From assembly GCA_947627285.1 (NCBI GenBank), contig CANQVL010000003.1, forward strand, positions 1-64,000: 64,000 nt of DNA. Direction: 5' to 3'. Source of the DNA: an uncultured Oscillospiraceae bacterium. Lineage in GTDB: Bacteria; Bacillota; Clostridia; Oscillospirales; Oscillospiraceae. The notes beneath the pieces are model-generated. The model was not told the DNA's origin and made no database searches. It was given only the letters and a program-made list of their open reading frames with translations. The translations under genes and the position numbers were made by a program. Below are positions 52,960 through 60,478 of the stretch, piece by piece. Each line of letters begins with the position of its first letter. The stretch's first letter is position 1.

Positions 52960-53671
52960 TGAATATCACCTCCGTATCGCCCCTGTATTGCCGCACCGTG
53001 TCAACGGCGATCCTTGCCGCCTCCTCGTTGGGGAAGTGAAACTCGCCGGTGGAGATACAGCAGAACGCCACGCTTTCAATCCCGTTTTGCCGCGCCAAAG
53101 CAAGGCAGGAGCGGTAACAGGAGGCGAGCAGGCCCCGCTCTGTCCCGGTCACATTGCCGTATACGATCGGTCCCACGGTGTGGAGCACATAGCGGCAGGG
53201 CAGGTTGTAGGCGGGGGTGAGCTTTGCCTGTCCGGTGGGCTCCCCGTGACTCTGCTTTTCCATAAGCTCCGCGCAGGCAAGCCGCAGCTGTACCCCGGCG
53301 TAGGTGTGTATGGCGTTGTCGATACAGCCGTGGCAGGGGACATAGCAGCCGGTGAGACCGGAATTGGCGGCGTTGACGATAGCGCCGCATTTGAGGGCGG
53401 TGATGTCGCCCTGCCAAAGATATATTCCCGGCTCAACTGGCGTGAGATCCGCAATGTCCGTGACGCCCTTTCTCGTCGTCTCCTCCCGCAGGTATTCGTC
53501 CTGAACCGCGAGAAAATCCTCCCCGATGGGGCGCGGCGGGCGGACGTTCATAAGAGACCGCAGGAGCCTTTTTTGCTCCGCGCTACCGTCCGGCAGCTCC
53601 GCCGCCCAGTTCCCGCGCTCCTCCCGCAGAAGATACCGTATCAAAAACTCCCGTCTTTCCGCCTGCGTCAT
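52910..53671 (-). CDS. zinc-macrodomain ADP-ribosylhydrolase
   Basis: A 253-residue macrodomain protein with a ~75-residue N-terminal helical extension. The ADP-ribose pocket shows GDI (88-90) and VNAANS (99-104). GCYVPCHGCIDNAIHTYAG supplies zinc ligands (Cys109, His114, Cys116), the mark of the SirTM-linked Zn-macrodomains, which remove the ADP-ribose that SirTM adds. HTVGPIV and STGEFHFPNEEAARIA are further family blocks. It overlaps both neighbours (4 nt with the radical SAM gene, 50 nt with SirTM), so the three proteins are made together. Confidence 0.93.
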   Translation of the reverse strand: MTQAERREFLIRYLLREERGNWAAELPDGSAEQKRLLRSLMNVRPPRPIGEDFLAVQDEYLREETTRKGVTDIADLTPVEPGIYLWQGDITALKCGAIVNAANSGLTGCYVPCHGCIDNAIHTYAGVQLRLACAELMEKQSHGEPTGQAKLTPAYNLPCRYVLHTVGPIVYGNVTGTERGLLASCYRSCLALARQNGIESVAFCCISTGEFHFPNEEAARIAVDTVRQYRGDTEVIFNVFKDADHKIYRELLG

Positions 53672-54597
53672 GACGTCACCTCCGCTTTTTTGTTCCGCCT
53701 TCCCGTGTTGCCGGAGCCCCGGACCTCCTCGTGGTAGAAGTAGTCCACGATGACGGGGTGACCCTGTGGGACGCGACCGTAGGGCATTTCGTTATCCACA
53801 AATGGACAGTCGTATTTTGCCGCCAGCTCCTCCGCCTTTCTTTCCAGCTCCTCAAAGAAGCTCCTGTCGTGCCGGTCGTAGATCTCCCGGTAGAGCGGAA
53901 GAAGGGCGGGGTATTTTTCGCCGATGTAGTCCATGATCGTCCTTTTGAACCCGCCGCGAAGGTTCAGATTTTCCAGCCAGAACAGGTCGCACTGATTCCT
54001 GACACGCTCAAAGATAGCCTCAAAGTCCGTTATTCCCGGAAAGACGGGGGAGACGAAGCAGACGGTGCGGATACCGGCGTCGTAGACCGTTTTCATTGCC
54101 GCAAGGCGCCGCTCGATGCTGACGGCGTTGTCCATGTCGTTCTTAAAGCCCTCGTCCAGCGTGTTTATTGACCAGGACACCGTCACCTGTCCCAGCTCCT
54201 TCAAAAGGTCCAGGTCCCGAAGGACCAGATCGGATTTTGTGCATATGAGAATGTCCGCCCCGCTGCCGCGAAGCTCACTAAGGAGCTTGCGGGTGGCGCC
54301 GAAAATCTCCTCCTGCGGGTTGTAGCCGTCGGTCACCGAGCCGATGACCACCCGCTGACCGGCGTACCTCTTGGGGTTTTTTATCTCCGGCCAATGCTTC
54401 ACGTCTAAGAACGTCCCCCATTCCTCGGCGTGCCCCGTAAAGCGCTTCATGAAGGAGGCGTAGCAGTATTTGCACCCATGGGTACAGCCCACATACGGGT
54501 TGACCGAGTACCCTCCCACCGGAAGCGCGGACTTGGTCATGATGCTTTTAGTCTCCACCTCGTTTATCAAAACGCCGTCTTGCTCGATCGCCGCCAT
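53668..54597 (-). CDS. SPL-type radical SAM protein of the sirtuin/macrodomain operon
   Basis: A 309-residue radical SAM enzyme with C38-T-H-G-C42-K-Y-C45 and downstream blocks GSVTDGYNPQEEIFGATRKLL and LICTKSDLVLRD. It is close to the protein encoded at 1-908. Start ATG 54597 has GGAGGGACA upstream; the longer frame has no such site. It is first gene of the operon radical SAM, macrodomain, SirTM. Its substrate is unknown; association with ADP-ribosylation suggests a stress-linked modification or repair reaction, which is inference. No regulator is encoded immediately upstream, unlike the left copy. Confidence 0.9.
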   Translation of the reverse strand: MAAIEQDGVLINEVETKSIMTKSALPVGGYSVNPYVGCTHGCKYCYASFMKRFTGHAEEWGTFLDVKHWPEIKNPKRYAGQRVVIGSVTDGYNPQEEIFGATRKLLSELRGSGADILICTKSDLVLRDLDLLKELGQVTVSWSINTLDEGFKNDMDNAVSIERRLAAMKTVYDAGIRTVCFVSPVFPGITDFEAIFERVRNQCDLFWLENLNLRGGFKRTIMDYIGEKYPALLPLYREIYDRHDRSFFEELERKAEELAAKYDCPFVDNEMPYGRVPQGHPVIVDYFYHEEVRGSGNTGRRNKKAEVTS

Positions 54598-54764
54598 ATT
54601 CTCTGTCCCTCCGGAGTGTTGTTTGCCATCTATTATACCCCCGCCGCCCCCATCACGCAAGCCCCACGCCTCGCCTTTGTTACAAAGACCGTTACGCCCT
54701 TAACACCTCTAAATAATGCCAAAAAAAGAAAGCGGCGGGATCACATCTCCTGCCGCTTTCAAAG

Positions 54765-54989
54765 TCAGCTTCGCGGTGCGGGGTCGTCTGTGAGGCCCAC
54801 CAGATAGTCCAAGCTCGTCTTGTAAAAGACTGCCAGCTTAACCGCCGCCTCCAGGGGGAGAGGACGCTCGCCGCGCTCGTATTTGGAGTACAGGGACTGG
54901 TCGCACATCAGCTCTTCCGCCACCTGACGCTGTGTCAGGTCAGCATCCTCCCGCAAATCGCGTATCCGTAGACGCATATTCATCACCAT
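54765..54989 (-). CDS. XRE-type helix-turn-helix regulator
   Basis: A short DNA-binding protein of about 74 residues: RLRIRDLREDADLTQRQVAEELMCDQSLYSKYERGERPLPLEAAVKLAVFYKTSLDYLVGLTD is a complete HTH_3 domain. The exact start is uncertain: three in-frame ATGs lie at 54989, 54983 and 54977. Palindromic and repeated GACAATAT sequences just upstream (54990-55042) suggest autoregulation. It lies beside a DUF3987 gene, a pairing common in prophages and integrative elements. Confidence 0.85.
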   Translation of the reverse strand: MVMNMRLRIRDLREDADLTQRQVAEELMCDQSLYSKYERGERPLPLEAAVKLAVFYKTSLDYLVGLTDDPAPRS

Positions 54990-55029
54990 TGACAATATAC
55001 ACCGGCGAAGAGGTTTATATTGACAAATT

Positions 55030-55042
55030 GGACAATATGTCC
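55030..55042. promoter_or_regulatory. GGACA-ATA-TGTCC palindrome, putative XRE operator
   Basis: Perfect odd-centred palindrome upstream of the XRE gene, with related TTGACAATATA and TATATTGACAA words nearby. Confidence 0.45.
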
Positions 55043-55181
55043 TGCGATTTGCTTTAGTGGTGAGAATATGCCTGATTATAAGGAGATGCACCGCCCGGTG
55101 AGGTTTGTCGGGTTTGTCATGTAGCGGCAGGGGGGTGGAAGGGGCGGAAAAGCGGCTGAGGGAGCGGGGTTTGGGGATTTG
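55043..55181. other. intergenic stretch without supported gene
   Basis: Holds only an 18-codon plus-strand frame (55071-55127) preceded by GGTGAG, which is too short to support. It contains tandem TTTGTC words discussed under the DUF3987 locus. Confidence 0.4.
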
Positions 55182-56693
55182 TCAGTATGTCATGGCGGAT
55201 GAGGGATTTGTGACGACGTATCGCGTGCCCCGCACGCCTATGGGGTGGGTGGTGACCTCACGGATATAGCCCCGGTCGCCCAGGTATCCCAGCGCCCTGT
55301 CAAATTCCCTGACGGAAGAGAAGCGGGAGGTACACATCCTGTACAGGTCCCTTCTCGGCAGAGACATGAACCTCTCCGAAACCAGCCTGTTCCAGACATA
55401 TTCCGCGTCCTTGGAAAGCCCCGAGCATTCGGAGACATCGTAAACCGCCTCCGCCTCCATGGCGAAAAAGCTGGCGACGGATCCGGCGTTCGCCATTGTT
55501 TCCTCACTTATGGGCGTTTCGGTGGGGTCGCTCCGGGCGGAGCTTATATGAAGCAGCGCGGCGATCCTGACCAGCGCCCCCGTGAGCTTCCCGCCCCAGT
55601 CTCTCATGTTCGCCCAGCGCTTGGGGAAGTATGACTCCACGATCTCCTGGAACTCCCTCCTGTACTGCTGTGCCTCCTCGCTGAGCCGGACCGTGCCGGC
55701 GTAGGGTGAGGAGAGGAGGAACCTGACGTGCTCCCGGTAGGCGTCCCTGACCTCGTCTGGTATGGGCGCGGGGTCTGTCTTCCTCGCCCCCAGCATAGAG
55801 CGGCAGCGGGCGTAAAGGAATCTCGCCGTCAGTCCCCGATGTCTGAACTCCCGATTTTCCATAATCGCGCCAAGCACCGAGGGCTGGACGGTGAGCATCA
55901 CGGTTATCCTCGGCTCCCGCACGAAATTCGCGCCTCTGCCTATCCTGTCCACGGCTATGTCGTCTCCGGCGTGACCCTTGAGGTAGATGTCAAGCCCCCC
56001 GGAGGAGTCGTACCTTCCGGCGGATATGTAGCTGAATATCCCGCCCTCGGAGGAGGCGACGGTGACGCTGCCGCCGTTGGAGGACATGATATCCACAAGC
56101 TTCTCCGGGGTTGTGTCGTCCACCAGCAGGCGGCAGGGGGTCTTCTCCTTAAACGACGCCGCCTCCTGCGCGGCGAGCCTGACCTTCTCCGCCGCCCGCT
56201 CAAATTCCGCCGAGCCCGGAGTACATTCGCCCATCCGCCGCTGCGCGGACTGGAGGCTCTTGTCCAGCGCCGCCTTGAGCCCCGCGCTGGAGGCCACCTC
56301 CGCCGCCTCCAGATCCCTGACCTCCCGCTCGTACTCCCTCACAGGCTCCAGAAGCGCCGAGATGACGGCGCTCTTTCTCTCTCCGGGCTCCGCCGAGGCG
56401 AGGGTGTAGAGGCAAAGGGGCTCCCGCCAGTCGGGGGTCACCTCCACCCGGTACTTTGACTGCGCCGCCGTTGCGAGAACGCCCAGCGCCAGCGTCCCCG
56501 CCATCTCGGGGCTCGTCTGGGTGGACTCGGAGAGCGCCCGGACGTATTCCCGCACAGCCCCCGGGAGGGAGTCGGTGGGAAAAAACGTCTTCCGCTCCTC
56601 CTCAAAGGGAGCGGGCTTAGGCCAGGGCAGCTCCCAAATCTCCCGAACCTCCGCCGGGACCGTATCCATATTCTTTACTGTTGCTTCCTGCAT
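55182..56693 (-). CDS. DUF3987 domain protein (mobile-element primase/helicase-like)
   Basis: A 503-residue protein of the DUF3987 family, found in prophages and integrative elements and often fused to or beside DNA primases. A degenerate Walker-A-like block AEPGERKSAVISALLEP near residue 103 and SNGGSVTVASSEGGIFSYISAGRYDS near 208 are characteristic. RBS GGAGGAGACACG. The central region 120-170 is Ala/Glu-rich helix. No recombinase, integrase or structural phage genes flank it, so it looks like the remnant of an element that also left the XRE gene. It is intact. Confidence 0.85.
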   Translation of the reverse strand: MQEATVKNMDTVPAEVREIWELPWPKPAPFEEERKTFFPTDSLPGAVREYVRALSESTQTSPEMAGTLALGVLATAAQSKYRVEVTPDWREPLCLYTLASAEPGERKSAVISALLEPVREYEREVRDLEAAEVASSAGLKAALDKSLQSAQRRMGECTPGSAEFERAAEKVRLAAQEAASFKEKTPCRLLVDDTTPEKLVDIMSSNGGSVTVASSEGGIFSYISAGRYDSSGGLDIYLKGHAGDDIAVDRIGRGANFVREPRITVMLTVQPSVLGAIMENREFRHRGLTARFLYARCRSMLGARKTDPAPIPDEVRDAYREHVRFLLSSPYAGTVRLSEEAQQYRREFQEIVESYFPKRWANMRDWGGKLTGALVRIAALLHISSARSDPTETPISEETMANAGSVASFFAMEAEAVYDVSECSGLSKDAEYVWNRLVSERFMSLPRRDLYRMCTSRFSSVREFDRALGYLGDRGYIREVTTHPIGVRGTRYVVTNPSSAMTY

Positions 56694-56957
56694 CGTGTCT
56701 CCTCCTTTAATTTATTCCGCGCCGAAGTATTCGTATGCTTTAGTATGATTTGATTATAGCACATGTCTCTCGGCTTTGCAATACTTAGTTTAAAATATTT
56801 TTAAGCTTTTTGCGTGAAAATCTGACAAACCACGAAGTACCTTGCGCCGCAAGGGTTTCGGGACGCGGCGCACATATTTATGTCCGTGACAAAGCTGACA
56901 AAAGGGGCGCAAAGGGCAAAAAAATCATCCCCGCGTAATTTTTCGCGGGGATTTTGG
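56694..56957. other. intergenic region with TGACAAA repeats and a hairpin
   Basis: TGACAAA-type words occur at 56822, 56886 and 56895. CCTTGC/GCAAGG forms a small palindrome near 56842, close to a similar sequence at 2243-2262. ATCCCCGCG/CGCGGGGAT (56927-56952, 8-nt loop) is a terminator-like hairpin with T-runs on both sides. Confidence 0.5.
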
Positions 56958-56986
56958 TTGTAATATGGCGGAGGTTGTAGTATAAT
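56958..56986 (+). promoter_or_regulatory. promoter of the DivIVA-like/fumarase operon
   Basis: TTGTAA (56958-56963), 17 nt, TATAAT (56981-56986). Confidence 0.7.
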
Positions 56987-57023
56987 GACTGAAACAGCGA
57001 TAATTTTCTGACGTGAGAGGACG

Positions 57024-57371
57024 GTGGAGCTCTTGGAGCAGGAGAAGGGCAACTTCCGCGGACGGCTGTTCGGCGGGTTCAACAGGCGCGACGTCATCGA
57101 CTACATCGAGGTCCTCGCTGGAGAGCGCGGGGAGCTGGAGAGGGAGAACCAAAAGCTCCGCGAGCGCATATGGGAGCTTGAGAACCCGGAGCCGGAGACA
57201 GACAGCGACGAAAGTATTTTGCCGGAGGAGACGGTCGAAACCGTGGCTGTGACCGGTGACGCCGGCGAGGGCGAGAAGACCGCGAAGCCCGTGAGATCCG
57301 CCCGCGTGAGGGTGTACAGGACCTCGGGCGTTAACAAGAGGAGAAGACGGTGCAGAAGATATTCGATATAA
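57024..57371 (+). CDS. small DivIVA-like coiled-coil protein
   Basis: A 115-residue protein. FRGRLFGGFNRRDVIDYIEVLAGERGELERENQKLRERI near residues 11-50 matches the start of DivIVA/GpsB proteins (membrane-binding loop then coiled coil), followed by an acidic stretch (ETDSDESILPEETVET) and a basic tail (NKRRRRCRRY). The start is uncertain: GTG 57024 or TTG 57033. It overlaps the fumarase gene by 22 nt. DivIVA-type proteins act at cell poles and septa; the acid-then-basic tail is unusual and may bind membrane or nucleic acid. Confidence 0.65.
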   Translation: MELLEQEKGNFRGRLFGGFNRRDVIDYIEVLAGERGELERENQKLRERIWELENPEPETDSDESILPEETVETVAVTGDAGEGEKTAKPVRSARVRVYRTSGVNKRRRRCRRYSI

Positions 57372-57907
57372 GGTCAGAGGAGATAAGGAGCTTCGCGCCG
57401 CAAATGCGCGCAGGGGACAGGGTACTGCTCACGGGGACGGTTTACACCTCCCGCGACCAGGCGCACATGGCGATATTCCGGCTCCTTGACGCGGGGGAGA
57501 GGACGCCCTTTGAAATAAAGGACGCCGTCATATATTACGCCGGGCCCACGCCGGGGCACGACGGTATGCCCACCGGCGCCTGCGGTCCCACCACCTCGAG
57601 CCGCATGGACGCATTTACGCCAAGGCTTCTGGATCTGGGGCTCGCGGCTATGATAGGCAAGGGGCTCAGGTCCGACGATGTCCGGGACTCCATCGTGAAA
57701 AACGGCGCCGTCTACCTGTGCGCCGTGGGAGGCGCCGGGGCGCTTGTGGCAAGGTCCATAAAGGAGATGGAGGAGATAGCCTTCCCGGAGCTGGGCTGCG
57801 AGTCCGTAAAGCGCCTGTACGTAGAAAAAATGCCCCTGACCGTAGGAATCGACCCCACAGGCGGAGATATATTCCGGCAGGGGATTGAAAAATATAAAAT
57901 AAACTAA
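57350..57907 (+). CDS. class I fumarate hydratase beta subunit
   Basis: A 185-residue protein equivalent to the C-terminal domain of class I fumarase (FumA/TtdB): GDRVLLTGTVYTSRDQAHMAIF, AVIYYAGPTPG, GPTTSSRMD and KNGAVYLCAVGGAGALVA are the family blocks. It interconverts fumarate and malate with an alpha subunit carrying the Fe-S cluster. The start GTG 57350 has AGGAGAAGACG upstream. The alpha subunit is not in the window; normally it sits just upstream, where a DivIVA-like gene is found instead. It is followed by a strong terminator. Confidence 0.9.
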   Translation: MQKIFDIRSEEIRSFAPQMRAGDRVLLTGTVYTSRDQAHMAIFRLLDAGERTPFEIKDAVIYYAGPTPGHDGMPTGACGPTTSSRMDAFTPRLLDLGLAAMIGKGLRSDDVRDSIVKNGAVYLCAVGGAGALVARSIKEMEEIAFPELGCESVKRLYVEKMPLTVGIDPTGGDIFRQGIEKYKIN

Positions 57908-57931
57908 AAAGGGCTGTGCCCTTTTTAGTTT
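57901..57931 (+). terminator. terminator overlapping the fumarase stop
   Basis: A perfect 14-bp stem with 3-nt loop (AAACTAAAAAGGGC and complement). It begins inside the last codons of the gene. Confidence 0.95.
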
Positions 57932-57945
57932 AATGGGAACGTTCA

Positions 57946-58073
57946 GAAAAAAGTCCTGAATTCTGCGGAATTCAGGACTTTTTTCCTGCTGTCGCACTGC
58001 GCGCGTGACCCGAAGGGTCACACACTTGCGCGACATAATGTGATTTTTCCGACGTACATGCCGCCGGAAAAAT
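57946..58073. repeat. array of further hairpins
   Basis: A perfect 18-bp stem with TGCG loop (57946-57985), a branched structure with TGTCGC/GCGACA outer stem and GTGACCC/GGGTCAC inner hairpin (57990-58035), and ATTTTTCCG/CGGAAAAAT (58043-58073). The first can terminate either strand. Confidence 0.75.
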
Positions 58074-58118
58074 ATTGAATTTAAATTTATTACGGTCCGA
58101 AGCAGTTTTTAAAGCCTG

Positions 58119-58973
58119 TTATGCTCCCAATATTTTCTCAGCGGATTCTACTGTGTGGCGGGCGAGGACGGCGGTGGTTACGCTTCCTACGCCGCCGGGT
58201 ACGGGGGTGATGGCGGAGACTATGGGCTCCACCGCCTCAAAGTCCGCGTCGCCCGATATGCCGCCGTCGGGGAGCTCGTTTATCCCCACGTCCACTATCA
58301 CCTGTCCGGGAGAGACGTGGCCGGCGGTGAGGGAACCGAGGCGTCCCGCGGCGGAGACGACTATGTCCGCGCGGCGTGTCTCGCCGGCAAGGTCCCGCGT
58401 GCGGGTGTGACATACTGTGACCGTGGCGTTGCGGGCGAGGAGCAGCTGGGACACGGGCTTACCGATGACCAGACTCCTGCCGATGACCACCGCCCGCTTT
58501 CCGGCGCAGTCAATGCCGTAGTGGTCGAGTATCCGGGCGCAGCCCTCGGCTGTGCAGGGGCAGAAGCCCCGCCCGCTGCCGGTAAACACCCCGGCGAGGG
58601 AGACGTCGGTTATCCCGTCCACGTCCTTGACAGGGTCCAGCGCGGCGCAGACGGCGGAGTCGTCGATGTGTTTGGGCAGGGGACGGAAGATGAGTATCCC
58701 GTGGACGGACATATCCCCGCTCAGGGAGCGGAGGGTGTCAATAAGCTCCGCCTCGCTCACGTCCTCCGGCAGTACGACGCTCCTCGTCTCTATCCCCACT
58801 CCGGCGCATCGCTTCACCGCCCCGCGCTCATAGGAGATGTCCGCGGGGTTTTCACCCACGCGCACCAGCGCCAGCGCCGGCACGACGCCTATTTCCCGAA
58901 GCGCCCCTGCACGCGCGCACGTCTCCTCATTCATCTTTGCCGCCACCGGCGCGCCCCTCAAAAGCTCTGCCAT
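58119..58973 (-). CDS. folD: FolD-type methylenetetrahydrofolate dehydrogenase/cyclohydrolase
   Basis: A 284-residue folate enzyme that oxidises 5,10-methylene-THF and hydrolyses methenyl-THF. Family blocks: RVGENPADISYERG near 38-51, ILIFRPLPKHID, DVDGI, CTAEGCARILDHY, VVIGRSLVIGKPVSQLLL (nucleotide binding) and the C-terminal TPVPGGVGSVTTAVLARHT. Start ATG 58973 has GGGGCTGAGG upstream. The usual YVxxKxK is YERGAVK here: Tyr48 is kept but the catalytic Lys position is Ala52 by alignment, with a Lys two residues on. This is seen in a clostridial FolD subgroup, but cyclohydrolase activity is then doubtful. Confidence 0.9.
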   Translation of the reverse strand: MAELLRGAPVAAKMNEETCARAGALREIGVVPALALVRVGENPADISYERGAVKRCAGVGIETRSVVLPEDVSEAELIDTLRSLSGDMSVHGILIFRPLPKHIDDSAVCAALDPVKDVDGITDVSLAGVFTGSGRGFCPCTAEGCARILDHYGIDCAGKRAVVIGRSLVIGKPVSQLLLARNATVTVCHTRTRDLAGETRRADIVVSAAGRLGSLTAGHVSPGQVIVDVGINELPDGGISGDADFEAVEPIVSAITPVPGGVGSVTTAVLARHTVESAEKILGA

Positions 58974-59005
58974 CCTCAGCCCCACTTTTCAAGTAAAATT
59001 TGCTG

Positions 59006-59266
59006 TTACGCGTTGATTGCCTTTTGCGCTTCCTTAAGGAAGCTCTCGCGCTCATCGATTGGTATTTTGAGAAAGTCCAAGGCCTTTTCCGATGTCCAAT
59101 GGAGTTCATTTAGCATTGACCAGTACACGTTGATAAAGCATTCACGCCTACCTTGTTTATATCCCTGTTTAAAGCCTTTTTTAAAGCCTTGTTGAAACCC
59201 TATTTGAATTCCACGGTCTTCAATGGCTTGACTTAAATTGCACATCACATTAACCCCGTTTGTCAC
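59006..59266 (-). CDS. duplicated C-terminal tail of the Rpn-family protein
   Basis: An 86-residue frame that repeats the last ~70 residues of the gene upstream (CNLSQAIEDRGIQIG, YWSMLNE-HWTS-KALDFLKIP-DERESFLKEAQKA) but lacks the nuclease domain. It starts at GTG 59266, overlapping the upstream stop (GTGA), so it could be translated by coupling. Between the shared blocks it has an expanded GFKQG-type repeat. It is either a partial gene duplication or a small regulator of the nuclease; the first is the safer reading. Confidence 0.7.
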   Translation of the reverse strand: MTNGVNVMCNLSQAIEDRGIQIGFQQGFKKGFKQGYKQGRRECFINVYWSMLNELHWTSEKALDFLKIPIDERESFLKEAQKAINA

Positions 59267-60252
59267 TGTGCGCTGTTTGCTTTTTGCGCTTCCTTAAGGA
59301 AGCTCTCGCGTTCGTCGGCAGGTATTTTGAGAAAGTCCAAGGCTTCTTTTGATGTCCAGTGATGCTCATTTAGCATTGACCAATACAGATCAATATGAGT
59401 TTCCTGCCTGCCTTTCTGAATGCCTCTTTTTACACCTATTTGAATCCCCCGGTCTTCGATTCCCTGGCTCAAGTTGCACATTGCTGTGACCTCCTTTTCA
59501 ACTTCACGCGTCATGGGGATATTGTACTCATTTGTCAGAATATCCCGCTTCTCGTTTTCCTTCATTTTCCCCGACAGAAGAACTCCCAGCATTCTAAGGA
59601 GCTTATCCGTGCCAGGTTCCTCCGGATCGCCGATATTCAGCATGATGACTGTCAAGAGATCATAATGCTCGACCGGCTCAACGGTCCTGCCGAAGACGTC
59701 TCTTTTTTGTATGGCGTATTGCGTGATCGTGTTCGCCTTTTCCTTAGGCGGGTCCATGCATATCCAGATCGAGTATACCTTTTTCAGCCTCTCATAGTGC
59801 GATTCCACAAATTCCTGTCCGTACTGGGAGGAGATCATGCGGGCGCAGTAGTATATTCCGCGCATGGTCAGCGGATACCCGGGGTTATATTTGTTCTGGG
59901 CCTCGATGTTTATGATAAGGCTCAGCCTGTCATCCGTGCCGGGGATCAGGGCTTGAAAACGGATATCGTAGGTGACCGTTCCCTCGCTCACGCTTTTGTC
60001 GCTGGTATCCTGACCGCGAATTATCGGGGACTGTCCGTCGGGGAAAACCGGCACCTCGCCGACCTGCGGCGTTCCCTCGATGTAACGCGTCTCAATGTCC
60101 TCGACACTGCAATTTAAGTATTCGGGGACACAGCGCCGCATGATCCTGGCGAGAATGGATTTCTCGGATAAAAGCCTTTTGCACGCGGCGTCATATCTGG
60201 CTTTGTCGTCGGCGGAACGTATCGCCTGAGCTGTAGTTGTCTCTATGTCCAT
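59263..60252 (-). CDS. Rpn family PD-(D/E)XK nuclease (transposase-like)
   Basis: A 329-residue protein of the Rpn/PDDEXK transposase-like family. The catalytic core shows Asp96 in TYDIRFQAL and Glu117/Gln119 in INIEAQNKY, then YYCARMISSQYGQEF and YSIWICMDPP. The C-terminal ~90 residues are helical. The family promotes RecA-independent recombination in E. coli; role here unproven. RBS AAAGGGAT. The 3-prime end has been duplicated immediately downstream. The gene is more AT-rich than its neighbours, suggesting acquisition. Confidence 0.88.
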   Translation of the reverse strand: MDIETTTAQAIRSADDKARYDAACKRLLSEKSILARIMRRCVPEYLNCSVEDIETRYIEGTPQVGEVPVFPDGQSPIIRGQDTSDKSVSEGTVTYDIRFQALIPGTDDRLSLIINIEAQNKYNPGYPLTMRGIYYCARMISSQYGQEFVESHYERLKKVYSIWICMDPPKEKANTITQYAIQKRDVFGRTVEPVEHYDLLTVIMLNIGDPEEPGTDKLLRMLGVLLSGKMKENEKRDILTNEYNIPMTREVEKEVTAMCNLSQGIEDRGIQIGVKRGIQKGRQETHIDLYWSMLNEHHWTSKEALDFLKIPADERESFLKEAQKANSAQ

Positions 60253-60478
60253 ATTTTTATCCCTTTCTGCGCATATATTGTATCACATTCCGGCGTAATA
60301 GTCCACATAATTTTTTGAGTCCCAATTCGATGGCGGAAATTTTGTAAAAAAATCAATAAACCGTCTTAGCCGGCAGTGGATTTCCTCGCATTTGGGTGAT
60401 ATAATGCTAAATATTGATAGGACTTGAGAAGGACAACTCAAAAAGCATTTCCTTTGTATCTCTATGAGGAAACATACG
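60253..60478. other. divergent intergenic region
   Basis: AT-rich stretch between divergent genes. TATAAT at 60401-60406 is a candidate -10 for the plus-strand gene, but no convincing -35 is seen. Confidence 0.35.

Noticed and set aside
55071-55127. 18-codon frame upstream of the XRE gene
   Set aside because: Too short, no homology clue, and it lies in a repeat-rich stretch.
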